Assembly: GCF_016783915.1 (NCBI RefSeq)
Contig: NZ_JADHVT010000011.1
Location: 1-61,256, forward strand
Length of the DNA stretch: 61,256 nt
DNA from: Acidovorax sp.
GTDB taxonomy: Bacteria; Pseudomonadota; Gammaproteobacteria; Burkholderiales; Burkholderiaceae_C
Direction: 5' to 3'
In this document: piece after piece, positions 34,088-42,826 of the stretch
How positions within the stretch are numbered: position 1 is the stretch's first letter
How the letters are laid out: each line of letters starts with the position of its first letter
The notes under the pieces: model-generated
The model's database searches: none
What the model was told of the DNA's origin: nothing
Seen by the model: only the letters and a program-made list of their open reading frames with translations
Program-made: the position numbers and the translations under genes

Positions 34088-34698
34088 CACCGGGCCCTCG
34101 CCAAAGTAAACACCAGGGGCGGCCAGACGCCGCGTTCGTCGGCGATTTCGACCCGAACCCTGGCGGGATACCCCGATCTGGACGCGTCCCACTGCTGCGC
34201 CCATTCGCCCGTGCGGCCATCTTGGTAGTACCACTGCAAAGCACGCACATCCCGCAGCAGCGTCTCACGGAGGGCCTTGCTCCAATCTAGGGCCATGAGC
34301 GCGCCGTCGTAGGGAACGGCCTCTACGGAAAGATCGACACGGCCACTGTCATGGCGCAGAGGGTTCATGCGAAACACATAAAGCCCACCCGCATCACCGC
34401 GCTCCGGCAAGGGCGCCACCCAAATGACGCCCGCAGCGTTGCCACTGAAGAAATTGACAAAAGTATTCCCATCACGCCGGCTGAGCAGCCGCAATGTATC
34501 GAATTTGCGTCCAAGCCACTGACTGACCACCAGCATGTGCTCGGAACGATCCATCACGCGCTGATTGCGCTCCTCAGAACGGCCGATTACGCCGAAGCCC
34601 GCAAACATCAGAGCAACCACCGCCGCAGTGACAGCCAGTGCAATCAGTAACTCCAGCAGAGTGAAGCCGTGCGACCGGCTTTGGAGAACACGACTCAT
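34087..34698 (-). CDS. gspJ: Type II secretion minor pseudopilin GspJ
   Basis: A 203-residue pseudopilin. The cleavage and methylation motif G/FTLLELLIALAVTAAVV lies at residues 11-28 with Glu5 of the mature protein. The globular part with RGDAGGLYVFRMNPLR and WYYQDGRTGEWAQQWD fits GspJ. It forms the tip complex with GspI and GspK. The ATG overlaps the gspI stop by ATGA. Confidence 0.9.
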   Translation of the reverse strand: MSRVLQSRSHGFTLLELLIALAVTAAVVALMFAGFGVIGRSEERNQRVMDRSEHMLVVSQWLGRKFDTLRLLSRRDGNTFVNFFSGNAAGVIWVAPLPERGDAGGLYVFRMNPLRHDSGRVDLSVEAVPYDGALMALDWSKALRETLLRDVRALQWYYQDGRTGEWAQQWDASRSGYPARVRVEIADERGVWPPLVFTLARAR

Positions 34699-35159
34699 GG
34701 CTCGGACCGGTAAGGCTTCCAGGTGGTCCAGGTCATGACCATCGGACCGTCTTTGCCACGCGTGACTTCGACAGTGAACTTGGCGGCACGCAACGGTGCA
34801 CCTGGCGCGGGCCGCCCATCCTCTTCACGCAAGGGGATCTGCTCCGCCTGCATCTGGACATGCCAGTGCCAAACCCCTGCAACGCCGCTTGGTTGGCGCT
34901 CAGCCTCTTCGGCAAACGTGCTGCTGGCCAGCACCGAGCGGGCCACCAGTGCCGCCTCGATCCGTGACTCGACATCCACCACGCCTTTGGAGCTTTGCCC
35001 CACCGTTCGATAGAGGCTGGCAAGCGCAATGGAGGCAATGGACATGGCGACGAGCGCCTCCAGCAGGCTGAAACCCTGCTGGCGCTGCCCATGGAAAGCC
35101 TGTCTGCAACTGCCGAAATGAGGGGCCAGGCAGCGCAGCAGGCGACGCAGCCCCATCAT
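34695..35159 (-). CDS. gspI: Type II secretion minor pseudopilin GspI
   Basis: A 154-residue pseudopilin with the motif G/FSLLEALVAMSIASIAL after a longer-than-usual leader of about 28 residues. The rest (VGVWHWHVQM-like strands and a C-terminal VMTWTTWKPYR) fits GspI. The start at 35159 overlaps the gspH stop by ATGA. Confidence 0.88.
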   Translation of the reverse strand: MMGLRRLLRCLAPHFGSCRQAFHGQRQQGFSLLEALVAMSIASIALASLYRTVGQSSKGVVDVESRIEAALVARSVLASSTFAEEAERQPSGVAGVWHWHVQMQAEQIPLREEDGRPAPGAPLRAAKFTVEVTRGKDGPMVMTWTTWKPYRSEP

Positions 35160-35647
35160 GATGGGGCCACGGCGGCGTCTTGCTCGACCGTGCCTAGCAA
35201 CCAGTTCACCCGAAATGCCACGCCCTGCCCTCCCCGCAACACCGCCAAACGCCCTCCCTGCGCTCCGCCATCGGCATTGAACACAAAGACCGGAACACCC
35301 GGCCCGGACGCCACCCCGGCACTGCGCGCAATGGCGTCCCATTGGACCAACAACGCAGCGGGGATGTCGAGGTATAGCCGCCCATCGATCAGGAGCTTGC
35401 GAATTTCGGGCTGGTAAGTGACAACCACAGACCGCCCCTCCCGCACGCTGAGTGCCCGCGCCTGCTGAAGCTGGCTGGCAACATCGCGCACGGTCTGGTG
35501 ATAGCGGGATCGCTCCATGAACGATTGCCCCCCCACCCCGACCACCGACACCGCAATAGCAGCCACAACCAGTACTACCAGCAGCTCCAACAAGGTGAAC
35601 CCTTGACTCGCGGGGCCTGTAGGGTGCGCCCGAAAACGCCCCATCAT
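35156..35647 (-). CDS. gspH: Type II secretion minor pseudopilin GspH
   Basis: A 163-residue pseudopilin. The motif G/FTLLELLVVLVVAAIAVSVVG begins at about residue 16, followed by the GspH/FimT-type domain (DVASQLQQARALSVREGRSVVVTYQPEI). Two adjacent ATG codons (35647 and 35644) are possible. It follows gspG by 44 bp. Confidence 0.9.
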   Translation of the reverse strand: MMGRFRAHPTGPASQGFTLLELLVVLVVAAIAVSVVGVGGQSFMERSRYHQTVRDVASQLQQARALSVREGRSVVVTYQPEIRKLLIDGRLYLDIPAALLVQWDAIARSAGVASGPGVPVFVFNADGGAQGGRLAVLRGGQGVAFRVNWLLGTVEQDAAVAPS

Positions 35648-35691
35648 GCGATGCTTGTCACTGAATAGCCATCCTGTGCTGCAAATGCTCT

Positions 35692-36138
35692 TCAGTTGTA
35701 GACATCGGCGTTCTCGCCGTCGCCGCCAGGCTTTCCGTCCGCCCCTAGGGAAAACACATCTGGCCCCCCATGACGGCCGGGGTTCTTGTACAGGTAGGCA
35801 GCACCCCAGGGGTCGGTAGGCAGTCCCTTTTTCAGATAGGGTGCCGTCCACCCCTGGGCAGTGGCAGGCCGCTCAACCAAAGCCCGCAAGCCTTCCGCAT
35901 CGGTGGGATAGCGCCCGACATCCAGCTTAAAGAGATCCAGGCTTTGTTCGATCTCGGAAATCTGGACCCGGGCCGTCTTGGACTTTGCACCACCGAGCTG
36001 GTCGAGCACCTTGGGGCCAACCAAACCAGCGAGCAGCGTCAGGATCACCAGCACCACCAACAATTCGATCAGGGTGAACCCCGAGGAACGACGGATTTTC
36101 AAAGCACTTCCATTACTGCAAATTTTTGTAATATTCAT
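35692..36138 (-). CDS. gspG: Type II secretion major pseudopilin GspG
   Basis: A 148-residue major pseudopilin. The motif G/FTLIELLVVLVILTLLAGLVGP starts near residue 20. The C-terminal half has the calcium-site loops of GspG (GRYPTDAEGLRALVERP, LPTDPWGAAYLY, FSLGADGKPGGDGENADV). It builds the piston-like pseudopilus. A prepilin peptidase (GspO/PilD) is not in the window and must be elsewhere. Confidence 0.95.
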   Translation of the reverse strand: MNITKICSNGSALKIRRSSGFTLIELLVVLVILTLLAGLVGPKVLDQLGGAKSKTARVQISEIEQSLDLFKLDVGRYPTDAEGLRALVERPATAQGWTAPYLKKGLPTDPWGAAYLYKNPGRHGGPDVFSLGADGKPGGDGENADVYN

Positions 36139-36171
36139 GACGAACTTTCTCAGACAATCAAATATTCAATA

Positions 36172-37383
36172 TCAAATAGTGTCATTGATGGATAACACAC
36201 CACCCAGAATGGCAATAATAATGAAAGCCACCAGCGCCCCCAACACGATGATAATCAATGGTTCCATGGCCGCCAGTACGCGCCCCATGGTCCGCCGACC
36301 TTCATCTTCATAACGGTCTGCCAAGCCAAGCAAGGTAATATCAAGCTGCCCGGTTTCTTCAGCAACACGAATCAGCTGCGGCGTGCTGGATTTGCCCAGA
36401 TAGGGAGAAACAAAACCTGTGGACAGCCGTTTGCCAGCCTTCACCAATCCCACCAGCGGCTCAATGTCCTTGCGCAAAGCGGTATTGGTCAACGTATCTA
36501 TCGCGATTCGCAGGGCGTCGACCATGGGCACGCCGCGCTGCAACAGGATGCCAAAGGTTCGAAAGTAGACCGCGAACTGCAGGTTGCGCAGGACCTTCCC
36601 AAACAGGGGGATGTCCAGCAGCAGGCTGTCAAGACGCAACCGCCCGTCCGCAGACGCAGTCCAGCGCGAGCCCAGAAACAGCATCACCGTCACGCCAGAA
36701 AGAAGAGCCATCCAGTGCGAACGGATCATGTCGCTCAGGTCCACAACGAGGCGCGTCGAATACGGCAACTTGTCGCCCATCGAGTCGAAAATCTCCCGGA
36801 ACTGTGGCACGACGAACGCCAACAGCAGTATCACGGAGAGCACCGCCACCACTAGCAGGATGACGGGATATGTCATGGAAGAGATGACGTAATTGCGTAG
36901 CTTATCGTCAGCCTCCAGTTGAACCGTCAGCTCCTTGAGCACCACGTGCAGCGAGCCCGATGTTTCCCCGGCACGGATCAGCACCAGGTACTGGCGGCCA
37001 AGGTCGCTCTCGAACGGAAGCAGGGACTGGTAGAGCGACTTGCCGCCCCGCACGCCTTCTTCCACCTTGGAGATAAAGACCTGCAAACGGGCCGTGTCGG
37101 CCGTCTCCTTGAGCATGGCCAGCGCCTTGTCGAGCGGCATGTTCGCCTGCTTCAAGTGCGCCATTTCACGGCTGAACAGCAGGATGTCGGCTCGCTTGAG
37201 TCGGACGCCGCCGCGGCCCCGTGGCACATCCTGGGACGACTCTCCGCCTGCGCCAGCGATGCGCACGGGCGTCACGCCCTGGCCGATCAGGCGCAACCTC
37301 GCAGTTTCTTCATTCGGCGCGCGGATGGACCCCTGGCAGGCCTTGCCGTCTGCCATCACACCATCGTATTGAAAATCAATCAT
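36172..37383 (-). CDS. gspF: Type II secretion inner-membrane protein GspF
   Basis: A 403-residue membrane protein with two T2SSF cytoplasmic domains (about 70-195 and 275-395) and three transmembrane segments (for example VILLVVAVLSVILLLAFVVP and PLIIIVLGALVAFIIIAILGG). FSREMAHLKQANMPLDKAL and FRTFGILLQRGVPMVDALRI are the conserved starts of the two domains. It anchors GspE and the platform. Its start overlaps the gspE stop by 8 bp. Confidence 0.95.
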   Translation of the reverse strand: MIDFQYDGVMADGKACQGSIRAPNEETARLRLIGQGVTPVRIAGAGGESSQDVPRGRGGVRLKRADILLFSREMAHLKQANMPLDKALAMLKETADTARLQVFISKVEEGVRGGKSLYQSLLPFESDLGRQYLVLIRAGETSGSLHVVLKELTVQLEADDKLRNYVISSMTYPVILLVVAVLSVILLLAFVVPQFREIFDSMGDKLPYSTRLVVDLSDMIRSHWMALLSGVTVMLFLGSRWTASADGRLRLDSLLLDIPLFGKVLRNLQFAVYFRTFGILLQRGVPMVDALRIAIDTLTNTALRKDIEPLVGLVKAGKRLSTGFVSPYLGKSSTPQLIRVAEETGQLDITLLGLADRYEDEGRRTMGRVLAAMEPLIIIVLGALVAFIIIAILGGVLSINDTI

Positions 37384-39094
37384 TTTGACGAGCGACGCGC
37401 AACACTTCCTCTGCAGTTGTCAAACCCTTGAAGACCTTGGTGGCTCCATCGTTCAACAAGTTCCCCCCGGCGTAGGCGCCAACGTCGCCGCCAAGGGAAG
37501 AGCCTCGCTCCAGCACGACCTTCTTGACCTCGTCGGTCAGGACCAGCAGCTCATGGATGGCCACCCGCCCCCGATAGCCCGTACCACGGCATGCGGAGCA
37601 CCCCACGGCTCTGTACAGCGTCTGCCCTTCGGGCGCTGCCATGCCGAGGGAGGCTGCAGCGGCTTGCGCCTGGTCGGGCGTCAGCGGCACCTTGCACTCG
37701 CCGCACAGCTTCCGCACCAGGCGCTGCGCCAGCACACCCACGACAGAGGCGGTGATGAGGTAGGGCTCCACGCCCATGTTGATGAGGCGAACAATAGCGC
37801 CCAGGGCGCTGTTGGTGTGCAGCGTGGAGAGGACCAGGTGACCTGTCAGTGCGGCCTGCACGGCGATTTCGGCGGTTTCCCCGTCGCGCATTTCACCAAT
37901 CATGATGACGTCTGGATCCTGGCGCAGGAAGGAGCGCAGCACTTTGGCGAAGGTAAGGCCAATTTGTGGCTGCACCTGCACCTGGTTGAGCCACTGGAGG
38001 CGGTATTCCACCGGGTCTTCTACGGTCAGGATCTTGAGGTTCTCTCCCTCCAGCTCCTGCATCGACGCATACAGTGTGGTGGATTTTCCGGACCCCGTCG
38101 GACCCGTCACCAGAAAGATGCCGTGCGGCACGCTCAGCATCTGGCGCATGGCCCTGAGCGTGGGCGGCGTGAAGTTCAGGCTCTCCAGCGAGAGCAGATC
38201 GAAGTTCTTCTCCAACAGCCGCATAACCACCGATTCGCCGAACATGGTAGGAATGGTGGAGACCCGTGCATCCATCTCCTTGCCGTGCACCCGCAGCTTC
38301 GTGCGGCCGTCCTGAGGCATACGGCGCTCGGCGATGTCCAGCTGCGACAGAATCTTGATGCGTGACACGACCGCAGGCGCGTCCTTGTTGTCGATCTCGT
38401 CGATGGGAAAAATCTCCCCGTCAACGCGGATGCGCACCACCGACTTTTCTTCGTAAGTCTCGATGTGGATGTCCGATGCCTGCGCTGCCACGGCCTGCGC
38501 CAGGATATGGCTCACTCGCTGGATGATGGGCGCCTCGGACGCCATGTCGCGCAGGTGCTCGATGAACTCCGACGCCTCCGGCCGGTCGCCACTGCCTTCG
38601 TCATCCTGCGACGCATCCTGCAAATACCACTCGCTCAACTGGCTAGATATTTCCGATTCGAGTCCGAAAACGATGCGCGGTACGTCACCGAATACCAGCC
38701 GAAGCGCGCTCTGGAGCTGAGGGTCTCGGGGATCCACCGACGCGAAGTCGGGTGGCGAGCCCTCGTCCTCGGCGTCGCCTAGTGGCAACAGGTTGTGGGC
38801 CAGCAGGAAGCTGGTGTTCAGACGCGATGTCGTCGGCTTGTCCTTGGGAAACGCCTCCTGGCGCACCAAAGGGAGCCCCGCCTGGCGGGAAAGGGCGGAA
38901 TACACATCAGCCTCGGACACCAACCCGAGGCTGATGATTAGCCGGCCAAGGCGCCCACCCATGGAGCGCTGGACCTCCAGCGCCCGGTCAAGGTCGTTGC
39001 GGGTGAGCTTCTGGTCGGCCAGCAGCATTTCCCCCAGCTTAGGCGCGGCGGCTTCAACGCTTTCCATATCGATTGTTTCAGCCGAAGATTTCAT
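37376..39094 (-). CDS. gspE: Type II secretion ATPase GspE
   Basis: A 572-residue hexameric ATPase that powers pseudopilus assembly. An MshEN-type N-terminal domain (LTRNDLDRALEVQRSMGGRLG) precedes the core. Walker A GPTGSGKST, the Asp box, Walker B DPDVIMIGEMRDGETAE and the His box GHLVLSTLHTNSALGA are intact. The C-terminal CGEC...CSACRGTG zinc module is present. The ATG at 39094 is preferred. It is the first gene of the secretion operon, 69 bp after a glycosyltransferase gene. Confidence 0.95.
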   Translation of the reverse strand: MKSSAETIDMESVEAAAPKLGEMLLADQKLTRNDLDRALEVQRSMGGRLGRLIISLGLVSEADVYSALSRQAGLPLVRQEAFPKDKPTTSRLNTSFLLAHNLLPLGDAEDEGSPPDFASVDPRDPQLQSALRLVFGDVPRIVFGLESEISSQLSEWYLQDASQDDEGSGDRPEASEFIEHLRDMASEAPIIQRVSHILAQAVAAQASDIHIETYEEKSVVRIRVDGEIFPIDEIDNKDAPAVVSRIKILSQLDIAERRMPQDGRTKLRVHGKEMDARVSTIPTMFGESVVMRLLEKNFDLLSLESLNFTPPTLRAMRQMLSVPHGIFLVTGPTGSGKSTTLYASMQELEGENLKILTVEDPVEYRLQWLNQVQVQPQIGLTFAKVLRSFLRQDPDVIMIGEMRDGETAEIAVQAALTGHLVLSTLHTNSALGAIVRLINMGVEPYLITASVVGVLAQRLVRKLCGECKVPLTPDQAQAAAASLGMAAPEGQTLYRAVGCSACRGTGYRGRVAIHELLVLTDEVKKVVLERGSSLGGDVGAYAGGNLLNDGATKVFKGLTTAEEVLRVARQND

Positions 39095-39163
39095 TACCAA
39101 CGCCTTTGCACGTTTGCGAACCAGATACACTGGAATTTTTAATATCCACCCGGCAGAGTGTTG

Positions 39164-40114
39164 CTAAAACCAAAGCAAACAGCGGCTCAGCCGGTCCAGC
39201 TCGGGACCGAAATAATAATGGCGGTAGCGTGCGAGCCTCGCCCACAAAGGCCGGGATCTCCAAGACAGATATTCTGACACGTAGCCCTCGTCGCCCCCTT
39301 GCAGGTGCAGCCGCTGCCGCAAGGCCTCCGCCTGCAGCCGGGTGGCACGCCCCAGCATTCGAACCCTCTGCACCACGCCGCGGCCATCGGTGAGCATGCG
39401 CAGCAACCGGGTCTTCAGTCCACGGTCCTTGGCGCCAAGTTGGTTTGCGCCATGCTGGCGGTACAGGATCAGGGGTTGGTCGATGAAAGACCTGCGCCCG
39501 CTGCCACTGATCAAGGCGCACCACCAGTCGTGCATGATGGTTTCGGCGGGCAGCGGCAGGGCCTGCGCCAGCAGTGCCCGGTTGACCATCATTGTGCAGC
39601 CCGTTACCTGGTTCACGCTCAGCAGCGACAGCTGCGAGCAACCGGCAGGGTCCATCCTCTGATACCGGGCGAAGGACGGGGACAGCACCGCCAGGAATTC
39701 ATCTACGACCGTGAGATCCGAATGGACCAGGCAGGGCACCGCGTGTGCGTCGCCGCCTTCGATACGCGCCATCTCGCGCAGCTGCGAGGCCATCTTTTCA
39801 GGCAGCCAGACATCGTCCTGATCGGCAAAGACCGCCCACCGTGCAAGGCCGTCGTTCAGGCTGGCCTGCATGAGGTTTTCGAAGTTGCGGACCACCCCCC
39901 TCCCGGCATCGGGGTTGGGCACCAGAACCAGCCGCTCGCCCAGCCGGGCTTCATACCGCCGCAGGATCGCAAGGGTTTCGTCCGATGACCCATCATCGCT
40001 CACGAGGATGCGCCACGAGGTGTGGGTCTGGGCCAGTATCGAGTCGAGCTGCTGCGCGAGGTACCGGGACCCGTTGTAGGTGGCCAGCAGCACATCAACC
40101 AGCACCGACTCCAT
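39164..40114 (-). CDS. GT2 family glycosyltransferase
   Basis: A 316-residue GT-A enzyme with VDVLLATYNGSRYLAQQLDSIL (6-27), ILVSDDGSSDETL and FADQDDVWLPEKM (the DXD motif), typical of RfbF/RgpB-like rhamnosyltransferases. It may add rhamnose to the glycan. The ATG at 40114 is chosen; a GTG at 40225 would overlap the upstream gene by 40 bp. It is the last sugar gene before the secretion operon. Confidence 0.85.
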   Translation of the reverse strand: MESVLVDVLLATYNGSRYLAQQLDSILAQTHTSWRILVSDDGSSDETLAILRRYEARLGERLVLVPNPDAGRGVVRNFENLMQASLNDGLARWAVFADQDDVWLPEKMASQLREMARIEGGDAHAVPCLVHSDLTVVDEFLAVLSPSFARYQRMDPAGCSQLSLLSVNQVTGCTMMVNRALLAQALPLPAETIMHDWWCALISGSGRRSFIDQPLILYRQHGANQLGAKDRGLKTRLLRMLTDGRGVVQRVRMLGRATRLQAEALRQRLHLQGGDEGYVSEYLSWRSRPLWARLARYRHYYFGPELDRLSRCLLWF

Positions 40115-40185
40115 GGAGGACGTCAGCGAAGTCACGGGCGCGGCACCCCTAGGCCCTGCAAGCGTGGACGCATCGGAATCGGCAC

Positions 40186-41379
40186 TCACGGTGTGGCCGC
40201 TCCGGCAGGACGGCGGGGCTGGCACTCGGCACGCATAAGGGCTTCATAGGCATCTGTGATGCCCTCCCACGTGTAGTGTTTCGCGACGATGTCACGTGCA
40301 CGCCGGGCACGCTGGGGCTGCAAGGCCGCTCCCTCCCTCACCACGCGGTCAAGGCTCTGGGCCAGCTGCTGCGGGGTGCTGAAATACTCGGCCGCATCGC
40401 GCGCCACCTCGCGGTTATAGGGGTTGTCATGCGCAACCACCCAGTTGCCGCAGGCCAGCGCCTCCAGCAGCGATGGGTTGGTGCCGCCTACCGAGTGCCC
40501 GTGCAGGTAGCACGCGGCATGCACGCGCAGACTGTTGAGCTGCGCCGCGTCGTAAATACCGCCCACGAAGCGCACCCTGTCGCTGGCCATCGCCTTCAGT
40601 TGCTGCTGGTAGGCCGTGCCACCCGACACATCGCCCACCACCACCAAAGGCCAGTCGCCACCATGCAGCACGTGGCCCTGCACGATCTCCAGGATGTGGT
40701 TCTCCGGCTCGGGCCGCGCCACGACCAGCATATAGCGATGGGCCAGCAGCCCCCAAGCCGCCAACAGCGAAGGATCTGTCTGGTCCGCGTGGACCAGCTC
40801 CGCGCCATAGGCAATGAAGCTGCTCGGCGCGCCACTGGGGTACGTCTGCCGGAACCTCAGCGCTATGGCATCGGCATCCGCGATGAGGCGGGTGGCCACC
40901 TTGGACGCAACCCACTCCATGCAGCGCAGATACGTGCGCGCGCCCCAGCCCCATTTGCTGCGGGCCCACTCGAGGCCATCCACGTTGATCCAGACCGGCA
41001 CGCCGAAGACGCGCGGCCACCAGCAGGCCCACGCCGCCCCGTAGCCCAGCATGTAGACCAGGTCATACCCGCGGCGCGCGTCCCACAGGCACGCGCTGTC
41101 GTAGGCCAGCACCGAAGCCGCCCCCCAACGGGGCCGGCGCCGGGAACGGACCCGCACGCCCTGATACACAGTATCTGCAACCGGCTGGTCGCCACACTCT
41201 GCATAGACCGTGACCTCGTGCCCACGCGCGGCCAGACGGGTGGCGAGCTGCTCGGCAAAGGTCTCGAAGCCTCCGTAGCTCGCGGGAATGCCCCGCGCGC
41301 CCAGCAAGGCTACTCGTAATGCAGTCCTGGGGGCCTCAGGCACCAGCGCATCGGGCGCATGCGCCGCCAGGGGGATCAA
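40186..41379 (-). CDS. DUF1972 / GT4 glycosyltransferase (rhamnosyltransferase-like)
   Basis: A GT-B enzyme of about 380-397 residues. ALLGARGIPASYGGFETFAEQLA is the hallmark of DUF1972 rhamnosyltransferases, followed by VWINVDGLEWARSKW. The C-terminal HGHSVGGTNPSLLEALACGNWVVAHD is the GT4 donor site. No ATG stands near the start of homology. A TTG at 41379 overlaps the rfbC stop as TTGA, and a GTG lies at 41343, so the start is uncertain. It uses dTDP-rhamnose in all likelihood. Confidence 0.85.
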   Translation of the reverse strand: MIPLAAHAPDALVPEAPRTALRVALLGARGIPASYGGFETFAEQLATRLAARGHEVTVYAECGDQPVADTVYQGVRVRSRRRPRWGAASVLAYDSACLWDARRGYDLVYMLGYGAAWACWWPRVFGVPVWINVDGLEWARSKWGWGARTYLRCMEWVASKVATRLIADADAIALRFRQTYPSGAPSSFIAYGAELVHADQTDPSLLAAWGLLAHRYMLVVARPEPENHILEIVQGHVLHGGDWPLVVVGDVSGGTAYQQQLKAMASDRVRFVGGIYDAAQLNSLRVHAACYLHGHSVGGTNPSLLEALACGNWVVAHDNPYNREVARDAAEYFSTPQQLAQSLDRVVREGAALQPQRARRARDIVAKHYTWEGITDAYEALMRAECQPRRPAGAATP

Positions 41380-41921
41380 AGGTCCGCCTCGGCCAGCCAG
41401 CGCCCCGCCTGGTCCTTGGCCGACAGCTGGATGGCTACATCCAGGGATGGCCAGGCGATCGCCAACTGGGGATCGTCCCAGCGGATGCATCGCTCGTACT
41501 CGGGGCTGTAGTAGTCGGTGGTCTTGTAGAGAAAATCTGCCGATTCAGACAACACCAGAAAACCATGAGCGAGACCGGGCGGTACCCACAGCTGCCGGTG
41601 GTTGTCTTCCGTCAGCAATATGCCCACCCACTGCCCAAACGTGGGGGAGTCCTTGCGGATGTCCACGGCCACGTCGAACACGGCGCCCCGCACCACCCGC
41701 ACCAGCTTGCCCTGGGCCCGGGGCGGCAGTTGGTAGTGCAGGCCGCGCAGCACGCCCTGGGTGCTACGGCTATGGTTGTCCTGCACGAACGCGGCCTGCA
41801 CGCCAGTGGCCTCGCGAAAGGCCTTCTCGTTGAAACTCTCGTAGAAAAAGCCGCGGCTGTCACCGAACACCTTGGGTTCGATCAGCACCACGTCTGAAAT
41901 AGCTTGCCGTATTGCTTGCAT
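41376..41921 (-). CDS. rfbC: dTDP-4-dehydrorhamnose 3,5-epimerase
   Basis: A 181-residue cupin enzyme. EPKVFGDSRGFFYESFN (15-31), QDNHSRSTQGVLRGLHYQ with the catalytic His (about 48-65) and VPPGLAHGFLVLSE (about 115-128) are intact. It converts dTDP-4-keto-6-deoxyglucose to the L-lyxo form, the third step to dTDP-L-rhamnose. It lies 6 bp downstream of rfbA. Confidence 0.95.
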   Translation of the reverse strand: MQAIRQAISDVVLIEPKVFGDSRGFFYESFNEKAFREATGVQAAFVQDNHSRSTQGVLRGLHYQLPPRAQGKLVRVVRGAVFDVAVDIRKDSPTFGQWVGILLTEDNHRQLWVPPGLAHGFLVLSESADFLYKTTDYYSPEYERCIRWDDPQLAIAWPSLDVAIQLSAKDQAGRWLAEADL

Positions 41922-41927
41922 GGAAGA

Positions 41928-42812
41928 TCAATAAACTTTGTCGTTCAGCAGGCGCTGCAGGTATTGCCCGTAGCCATTTTTGGCCAAGGGCTGTGCCAGC
42001 CGCTCCAGTTGGGCGCTGTCGATCCATTGGGAACGCCAGGCGATTTCCTCCGGGCACGCGATCTTCAGGCCCTGGCGATGTTCCAGGGTGGCAATGAACT
42101 GACTGGCTTCCAGAAGGCTCTCGTGTGTTCCTGTATCAAGCCATGCGTAGCCACGCCCCATGATTTCCACACTCAGTTGCCCTTGATCCAGATACAACCG
42201 GTTCAGATCGGTGATTTCGAGCTCTCCGCGCGGCGATGGTTTGAGACTCTTGGCAAGGTCCACCACTTGTCCATCATAAAAATACAAGCCAGTCACCGCA
42301 TAACTGCTCTTGGGCTGCGCAGGTTTTTCCTCCAGAGAAAGCACTTTGCCCTGGGCATCGAACTCGGCTACGCCATAACGTTCGGGGTCCTGCACATGGT
42401 AAGCAAAAACGCTGGCGCCCTCAGCGCGCTGCTGGGCATTGCCCAGCAGTTCGTGGAAATCGTGGCCATAAAAAATGTTGTCACCCAGCACCAGCGCGCT
42501 AGGCGCCCCGTCCAAAAAGGACTCGCCGATTAAGAACGCCTGCGCGAGACCGTCGGGGCTTGGCTGAATCGCGTACTGCAGGTTCAACCCCCACTGGCTG
42601 CCGTCGCCAAGCAGTTGCTCGAAACGTGGCGTGTCCTGCGGCGTGCTGATGACCAGGATGTCGCGGATACCCGCAAGCATCAATGTGCTCAGCGGGTAAT
42701 AAATCATGGGCTTGTCGTATACCGGCAGTAGCTGTTTACTGATAGCCAGTGTGGCCGGGTGCAACCGGGTGCCGGAGCCTCCCGCGAGGATGATGCCTTT
42801 GCGTTGTGTCAT
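41928..42812 (-). CDS. rfbA: Glucose-1-phosphate thymidylyltransferase
   Basis: A 294-residue nucleotidyltransferase. The N-terminal [17 protein letters not shown] (4-20), [18 protein letters not shown] and VLGDNIFYG motifs are all present. It makes dTDP-glucose from dTTP and glucose-1-phosphate, the first step of rhamnose synthesis. It is 14 bp downstream of rfbD. Confidence 0.96.
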   Translation of the reverse strand: MTQRKGIILAGGSGTRLHPATLAISKQLLPVYDKPMIYYPLSTLMLAGIRDILVISTPQDTPRFEQLLGDGSQWGLNLQYAIQPSPDGLAQAFLIGESFLDGAPSALVLGDNIFYGHDFHELLGNAQQRAEGASVFAYHVQDPERYGVAEFDAQGKVLSLEEKPAQPKSSYAVTGLYFYDGQVVDLAKSLKPSPRGELEITDLNRLYLDQGQLSVEIMGRGYAWLDTGTHESLLEASQFIATLEHRQGLKIACPEEIAWRSQWIDSAQLERLAQPLAKNGYGQYLQRLLNDKVY

Positions 42813-42826
42813 GGTCTGGGGCCCGT

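Noticed and set aside
40114-40225. Longer N-terminus for the GT2 enzyme starting at GTG 40225
   Set aside because: It would overlap the upstream gene by 40 bp, and the extra residues are low-complexity without GT2 homology.
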